This document shows positions 8,743-12,820 of a DNA stretch of 12,820 bases, one piece after another. The stretch is from the NCBI GenBank assembly GCA_004151065.3, contig NWUY0300006889.1, positions 87,802 through 100,621 on the forward strand, written 5' to 3'. A program made the translations under genes and the position numbers. Every line of letters begins with the position of its first letter. Within the stretch, counting starts at the first letter, position 1. The notes beneath the pieces were generated by a model. It ran no database searches. It was given only the letters and a program-made list of their open reading frames with translations, and was not told the origin of the DNA. The stretch is from Larix sibirica (Eukaryota; Streptophyta; Pinopsida; Pinales; Pinaceae).

Positions 8743-9078
8743 CTAATTCACATTGCCTTGACGTCTACGCAAAACTTCACGGCTTCCCACCACAGCATTG
8801 CTTTTGGCAACAACACCCTTGGGCCTCAACAGTGTGCCAATAGATATTAATTGGTCTCTCTTAAGTCTTTTCTCAGTGCTACTTTGACAATAAATAGCTT
8901 TTGTGCCTTGTGCACATCCATTTTGTGCCAGATCATAACATTACCTTGTTGTCACTACTTTCACATCACATGGATCTTTCCTCCTATAGAGTTGGCAAGC
9001 TAGACTCACCTGTACCATAGACACTTTCTGTGTATCGAAGATGAGATGACTCTTACCGCCACTACTAACAGCTTCGCA
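8743..9078 (-). pseudogene. Unrecognised decayed coding frame
   Basis: On the minus strand one frame reads 45 codons from 9078, a single TAA (8943-8941), then 65 codons to a TAG (8745-8743). Beyond 9081 the same frame has a TGA and runs 15 more codons up to another stop. The sequence is protein-like: SGGKSHLIFDTQKVSMVQV, then QLYRRKDPCDVKVV, then after the stop YCQSSTEKRLKRDQ, LLRPKGVVAKSNAVVGS and REVLRRRQG. It is basic, with no methionine after the stop. I do not recognise the family. The plus strand over the same bases has many more stops. It abuts a LINE relic on the opposite strand, so it may be another mobile-element fragment or an inactivated exon. An intron donor-like AAG/GTAATG coincides with the internal stop, so part of it might be an exon that ends there. 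Confidence 0.35.
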
Positions 9079-9125
9079 TCATGCATCAGTTGAGATTTCT
9101 ATAGGCCCGTTTGAAATGTGTTCAC

Positions 9126-9394
9126 ATCATATTAAAACCAAGGGAAAACACTAGATTGCCAAGAAAGACAGAATCTGTAGACTTTGCATGAATGAAATTG
9201 AATCAGAATGGCATTCTATTTTCCATTGCCATGTCAGGCATAAGATCAGCGATGGGCACTGTTTGTTTAGAGACTCTAGAGGCTCTCTATCCTCCAGAGT
9301 CAGCTACCATGATCTGTGATGTGTGGCACTTTTTATATGGCAGCTCTTCCCCCACTGGAGGAAACTCATGCAGGTAGATTTACAGTCAGCCTGA
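9126..9394 (+). pseudogene. LINE-type retroelement relic, C-terminal CCHC zinc-binding tail
   Basis: The plus frame from 9155 reads 54 codons to a TGA at 9317-9319, then 24 more codons to a TGA at 9392. It starts IAKKDRICRLC and carries NEIESEWHSIFHC, giving C-x2-C-x8-H-x4-C, the CCHC motif found after the reverse transcriptase in many LINE polyproteins. The following CLFRDSRGSL and, after the stop, CVALFIWQLF fit the usual tail. Upstream, beyond a TAG at 9152, the words SHHIKTKGKH also fit the segment that precedes this motif. The reverse transcriptase and endonuclease domains are not readable, so it is a truncated, inactive copy. It is antisense to the TOR1/SPR2 gene. The wider family (LINE or other reverse-transcriptase element with this finger) needs a profile search. 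Confidence 0.72.
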
Positions 9395-10640
9395 GGCACA
9401 CTAAAGAAAATCAAATCATTTTTAAGACCCATTTCCTCCAACTCAGAGCAGAAACACCCCCCATGAATCCTCAGGCTGCTTCATGGGTGGTCAGACAGTA
9501 CGCATGATCCACTCGTCATCAGCCTCACCCAAAACCTATGGTGACCCATTTGCAAAGTGTGACAGTCCCAAGGGATACACAGTACTGGGATATTGATATC
9601 GCATGGCAGGAGAGAGGTTTCAAGAGGCAGAATAAGAGATAAAGGCATAGACCCTTTTAAACACAGGGCAACATACACTATCATCTAGACATGGAAGAGA
9701 GATGTCATTGTCAATCCAGGAAAGAAAGGATATTTCTGACCGTTTCTCCACTACGGATGGCCTATTGTTATGAACATCTTTCACCGAGTTCTAGTGAACT
9801 GCGATATTGATGTCATCAATGACAACTAGCTGTTTGTGAGTCTGCTAGGTTTGCAAGAGCACATCTCATAAGTGGATCCTCTTTCGCTGTATTGATATGC
9901 AACAGCTGAGTTCTCTTCACTTTTCTTCTATTATAAAATTAGATTGTTTTGTGCATATGTTTATCTTAGGCATTTATATTTTCCTAAACGGAGGTAACTT
10001 ACATGCTGAGCTGTTGTGAATCGTGGTAGTCACGCAACCCGTTGACCAATGTTTTGATCATTCAAGGGTTTTGCAACCTGATACCAGTAGTCGCCTAGTT
10101 TTTTGGGGTGTTGACAGTAACAAGTGCCACCTGGTTGTGCAGACTATAGTCATTTAATCTGAAATGCTCTGATGTCTTTCTATTTTTCTGAGACTGATAT
10201 AAAACAAGGGAAAGTTTCTACCGGTATGGACCTATCTTGGGTAATATAACTCTATTAGGACAAAACCTTTCAGAGATATTCATGAGGACGAATCAAACTA
10301 AACTTGTCACCAGTGGTCAAATTTGCACCTGTCCCAGCCCTTCCAAAGCCTTTTGGCCCGTCTCAGAAGTGTCAGAAAAAAAATACTAATCAAAAAAAAT
10401 TTAAAATTTAAAATTTGCCCGTCCAGTGAGAAGGTCTAACTAAACATGAACCTTTCAAAAGAAGGGCAACTCTTTCAATTGGCCATCCATATCATCATCG
10501 ATTTCAGGTTACAAGAATAGCGTATTGAATCAATCGTTCCATATATTGTGTAGAGTGCAGACCATAAAATAGTCACTTCACGAATTTCAATATAAAAAAA
10601 ACATACCAAATTGCAACTTGGACCTGTAGGCTGTACTCTC
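9395..10640. other. Spacer with weak coding-like traces
   Basis: Plus 9692-9820 reads WKRDVIVNPGKKGYF, a stop, then about 28 open codons. Plus 10198-10386 is open for 63 codons without a known motif. Neither is convincing. A perfect 7-base triplet repeat (aaaattt three times) lies at 10396-10416 beside an A-rich run, as in the AT-rich tail of an old element. No RNA gene was found. Confidence 0.4.
10396..10416. repeat. Three perfect aaaattt units
   Basis: A short perfect tandem repeat, period 7, following an A-rich run. No function is implied. Confidence 0.9.
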
Positions 10641-10647
10641 AAGCAAA

Positions 10648-10723
10648 TTCAGAACTTAATCGTCCTTCCACGCAATTCGTGCTTGTTCCTACACATAATT
10701 TCAGAACTAAATCGCCTTCCACC
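10648..10723. repeat. Imperfect 25-base direct repeat, offset 52
   Basis: Bases 10648-10672 (ttcagaacttaatcgtcctt and on) resemble 10700-10723 (ttcagaactaaatcgccttc and on) with a few changes, including a one-base gap. It is an old local duplication in sequence with no supported gene. Confidence 0.6.
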
Positions 10724-10940
10724 ACGTATCATCATCCTCGGTTTTGGTGAGAGGGATGCGGAAGGAAGCTCATGTCACTCAGTGGCTGGGAGAAGACGTT
10801 TCTTCATTGAAAAATGATTTCAAAACACTTAGTTTATAGTGCCAATTGAAAACACATTTGTACCTTCGTTGTGGCTTTAGCATAAAAATATACTTGTCCA
10901 CGATTCATTTTTCTAGTCTAGTCGAAGATATGCAGGATTT

Positions 10941-11090
10941 CTGCAGGTTTTGACCAGCTCTTTTAACAATGTTTCCCCAGAAATTGCTAATTCTGCTTCT
11001 TCGCCATTCATTTCTCTCACCTGTCAGGCAGATTACTGCAGGTTTTGACGGGTCTTTTAACAATGTTTCCCTCAAAATTGTTAGCACTAA
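10941..11090. repeat. Diverged direct duplication, offset 95
   Basis: Bases 10941-10995 and 11036-11090 share ctgcaggttttgac, tcttttaacaatgtttcc and aaattg in the same order, with scattered substitutions. The minus strand over both copies happens to be open (10905-11111, 68 codons), but no motif supports a gene there. Confidence 0.75.
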
Positions 11091-11520
11091 TTTGTCCAGA
11101 TTTCTGATCATGCAGTTGTTCGCATCATAAGATGCAGGAAAGAATCCCAGGAAGAGGGTAAGCGGGATATGTTAGAATACCTAGGATTGCTAGAAGGAGC
11201 ATTGAAGGAATTCTATGACGGAAATAAGCAGGAAACAGGACGAGATCAATCCCTCAACTTTAATTATTCTCCTTGGCTCTACAGATGCTATGATGCATCA
11301 AACACGGCCTTGAGCGATTTGAAAGAAATCTTTATGGGCGTGTTTCAATGTAAAAGCAATGCAAGCCTTTATGGGAGCAAAGGCATCCATTTCAAATCAG
11401 GCTCACATGGAATAAAATAAATTGTATGAAGTACTGGAGATAGACCCCGCAACGTCTGCAAAAGACATAAGGATGGCACAGGAATATTTTAAATTCTGTC
11501 TATTGCTCCCGCCTCTAAAG
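11091..11520 (+). pseudogene. Broken J-domain-like fragment with an unknown upstream segment
   Basis: The first part is open from 11091 to a TAA at 11418-11420, about 109 codons, and looks coding: KESQEEGKRDMLEYLGLLEG, then ALKEFYDG, then SPWLYRCYDASN and LSDLKEIFMG. In the next frame over, directly after the stop, 11422-11490 reads LYEVLEIDPATSAKDIRMA. This closely resembles helix I to the start of helix II of a DnaJ J-domain, whose pattern is Y-x-V-L with a later A-S-x-x-D-I-x-x-A. The HPD signature required to stimulate Hsp70 is not found downstream; the frame drifts into hydrophobic sequence and stops at 11617-11619. So the J-like part is truncated, and the join needs a frameshift or an undetected intron. 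An acceptor-like tctgatcatgcag ends at 11114. I do not recognise the upstream segment. An inactive gene relic is more likely than a working gene. Confidence 0.45.
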
Positions 11521-11610
11521 TTCACAGGATTTACTATTCATGGATACTATTTTGAAACTCCGTTCTCATACATTTTCTTTGAAGATTCAATGTCTTTAGG
11601 AGCCCATATC

Positions 11611-11776
11611 AATTCATGAACCTGTTTCTATCTTGGCGCTGGTTGTTGCTTCAACTTTCAGATGAATTCGCAAGCCTGCTTTTATTTTGGTGTTGGTTGT
11701 TGCTTCAACTTTCAGATGAATTCGCCAGCCTGCTTTTATCTTGGTGTTGGTTGTTGCTTCGACTTTCAAATTTCGG
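11611..11776. repeat. 54-base tandem repeat, about 2.9 units
   Basis: Units 11621-11674, 11675-11728 and a partial 11729-11776 each start cctg and carry ggttgttgcttc and actttca; the first two end in aattcgc(a/c)ag. The ten bases before unit 1 (aattcatgaa) resemble the end of a unit. The period is a multiple of three, so the array is open in two plus frames, which explains the overlapping short frames at 11616-11801 and 11662-11940. One gives a Trp/Leu-rich repeat and the other a Cys/Phe-rich repeat; neither resembles a known protein. Confidence 0.93.
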
Positions 11777-12145
11777 TTACTTGCTTCAGGTATTTTTCTA
11801 AAGAATATTTTATTGTATTTTTACCTCAACCATATTTAATACGAAATGGTTATCGCAGAGGCTTCAACTTCATGTTTCCAGTAATATTGGCAATATTTCA
11901 AATATTGATGATTAGCTTTTATAGGAATTTTGTCCTGTAATTTGGTGGATTGTTATAAATCAATCTTTTGCTTTGCTAACTGGATCTTGTCTCTCGCTGT
12001 GTATGCTTGTAATAAATACAATTTCGACATCTTTCACTAACCCTGCCCTGGCTCCTTTGCTCTCACTTTGGTGATAACACAAGTATATGTCTATTTCGGA
12101 TCGGGTAGTTTCATTTGCACAGGTAGGACTTCAGTAGATTTGTTA
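11777..12145. other. Spacer, possible 3' end of the plus-strand relic
   Basis: No gene seen. An exact AATAAA occurs at 12011-12016 on the plus strand after T-rich sequence, which would suit a poly(A) signal for a transcript running rightward from the J-like relic. This is positional only. Confidence 0.3.
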
Positions 12146-12159
12146 ATCCGGGCCCGGAT
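12146..12159. repeat. 14-base perfect palindrome
   Basis: atccgggcccggat equals its own reverse complement and is strikingly GC-rich for this AT-rich window. It could be a protein-binding site or a fragment of an inserted element. Nothing adjacent decides. Confidence 0.9.
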
Positions 12160-12171
12160 GAGAGTGTTGTG

Positions 12172-12235
12172 AACCATGGAAGCTATGTGCATGCAGTGAA
12201 TAAAACCATGGTAGTTATGCGCATGCAGTGAATAA
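12172..12235. repeat. 32-base tandem duplication
   Basis: Units 12172-12203 and 12204-12235 share aaccatgg, agttatg or agctatg, gcatgcagtgaata. Each contains the palindromes ccatgg and gcatgc. They differ at about four positions. GCATGC is the core of plant RY elements bound by B3-domain factors, but two copies in a tandem duplication are weak evidence of regulation. Confidence 0.85.
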
Positions 12236-12388
12236 ATGGCTTCGTGTAGGCCGTTTTTGAATCAATGGCTTATAGTCAGTTTGTGAACCGATGGCGTGTG
12301 CTGCTTCTGTTTTTTGCTTCTATGTGTGCTTTAATGGCACGTTCGTTTCCCACAGTCTCACCAGAATAACCCTGGTCTCCATACTTAC

Positions 12389-12462
12389 CGAGAGAGATGT
12401 TACACATCACTGGCCGAGAGGATAATATGGCCCCAACTTCCCACATACTTGAGTAGCATTCA
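12389..12462 (-). other. Candidate small exon
   Basis: On the minus strand 74 bases lie between a good acceptor (ttttttatcttgggtatgcag, exon starts 12462) and a consensus donor (CTCTCG/GTAAGTATGG, exon ends 12389). They lie inside a 104-codon open frame (12276-12590) that has no recognisable motif. An upstream TOR1/SPR2 exon or a non-coding exon is conceivable, but the sequence does not match TOR1 segments that I know. Confidence 0.2.
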
Positions 12463-12820
12463 CTGCATACCCAAGATAAAAAACATTGAGCCATGTAGTT
12501 TCTTGGTTTTTCTTTTTCATTATTCCTTCGCTCCTTGTAAAGGCTGTCACCAGGGCAAATAAGCCATTTATTAACCATTACCATATCCAATACGAATATA
12601 GAGGCTAATACGAATATTCTTTAGATATATATAAGTATTCACAGGGATTTGCTAAAAGATATTCTTATAAGCCAATAGTTTAGATTTAGTAAAGCACGTT
12701 GCAACAACACAAAATCCCTTCAATTATTATCGAAAGGTAGTCCAATATTTTATGAGAGTTTTCATGGTTATAAACACTAAACACTTCAAAAGTTTAACAA
12801 ATTTGTTTCTATGAAAATGT
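12463..12820. other. AT-rich right edge, no feature seen
   Basis: Spacer with repeated cgaatat words near 12592-12617 and no readable frame. No upstream TOR1/SPR2 exon is visible. Confidence 0.5.

Noticed and set aside
10072-10090. Possible retrotransposon primer-binding site (reverse complement of the initiator-tRNA-type sequence) at cctgatacca
   Set aside because: Only nine consecutive bases agree, with no long terminal repeat pair or polypurine tract around it.
10198-10386. 63-codon plus-strand open stretch
   Set aside because: No methionine near the start, no family motif, and of a length expected by chance now and then in this much sequence.
10905-11111. 68-codon minus-strand open frame covering the 95-base duplication
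   Set aside because: It reads through a duplicated non-coding segment, with no motif and no link to the TOR1 phase.
12276-12590. 104-codon minus-strand open frame as a small protein gene
   Set aside because: No recognisable domain or start context; only the internal splice-site pair is worth keeping as a low-confidence exon.
1-12820. CRISPR array, tRNA, rRNA or bacterial-type operon
   Set aside because: Repeats are few and unevenly sized without spacers, no tRNA cloverleaf or rRNA core was seen, and the gene structure is spliced and nuclear.

Overview
The window reads as nuclear DNA of a land plant, most likely a seed plant with a large repeat-laden genome such as a conifer. The grounds are GT-AG introns of several kilobases, AT-rich spacer DNA, many decayed coding fragments and local duplications, and one clearly plant-specific gene. 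The organism assignment is inference. Two undetermined bases (2731-2732) show that this is assembled sequence.

The one intact gene is on the minus strand: the 3' end of a TORTIFOLIA1/SPIRAL2 (TOR1/SPR2) gene, whose product is a plant microtubule-associated protein. Two exons are visible: the penultimate exon (7016 down to 6102, 305 codons) and the terminal exon (3943 down to the stop at 3743, 66 codons plus stop). A 2158-base phase-0 intron separates them. Together they encode the conserved coiled coil, a Gly/Arg/Ser-rich linker and the C-terminal helical domain. The N-terminal TOG/HEAT-repeat exons were not found up to 12820, so they lie beyond the right edge or the intron upstream of 7016 exceeds 5.8 kb.

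Left of the gene (1-3742) is repeat-rich spacer. It holds a near-identical 125-base duplication (period 184) with a third, diverged copy near 1167; between copies 2 and 3 is a broken alpha-tubulin fragment (about 629-895, plus strand). It also holds an unrecognised minus-strand frame with one stop (1929-2243), an 81-base tandem duplication (2301-2462) and a pair of matched hairpins (2554-2625).

Right of 7016 is either the next TOR1 intron or 5' flank. In order it contains a 163-base tandem duplication, an exon-like open segment (7858-8071, minus), an unrecognised decayed minus-strand frame (8743-9078), the CCHC tail of a decayed LINE-type retroelement (about 9126-9394, plus), several short duplications, a broken J-domain-like fragment (11091-11520, plus), a 54-base tandem repeat, and a 14-base perfect palindrome beside a 32-base tandem repeat. 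Nothing here forms an operon-like or defence-like system. I see one real gene end in a field of relics and no convincing new multi-gene system; the least explained items are the unrecognised decayed frames and the paired hairpins.
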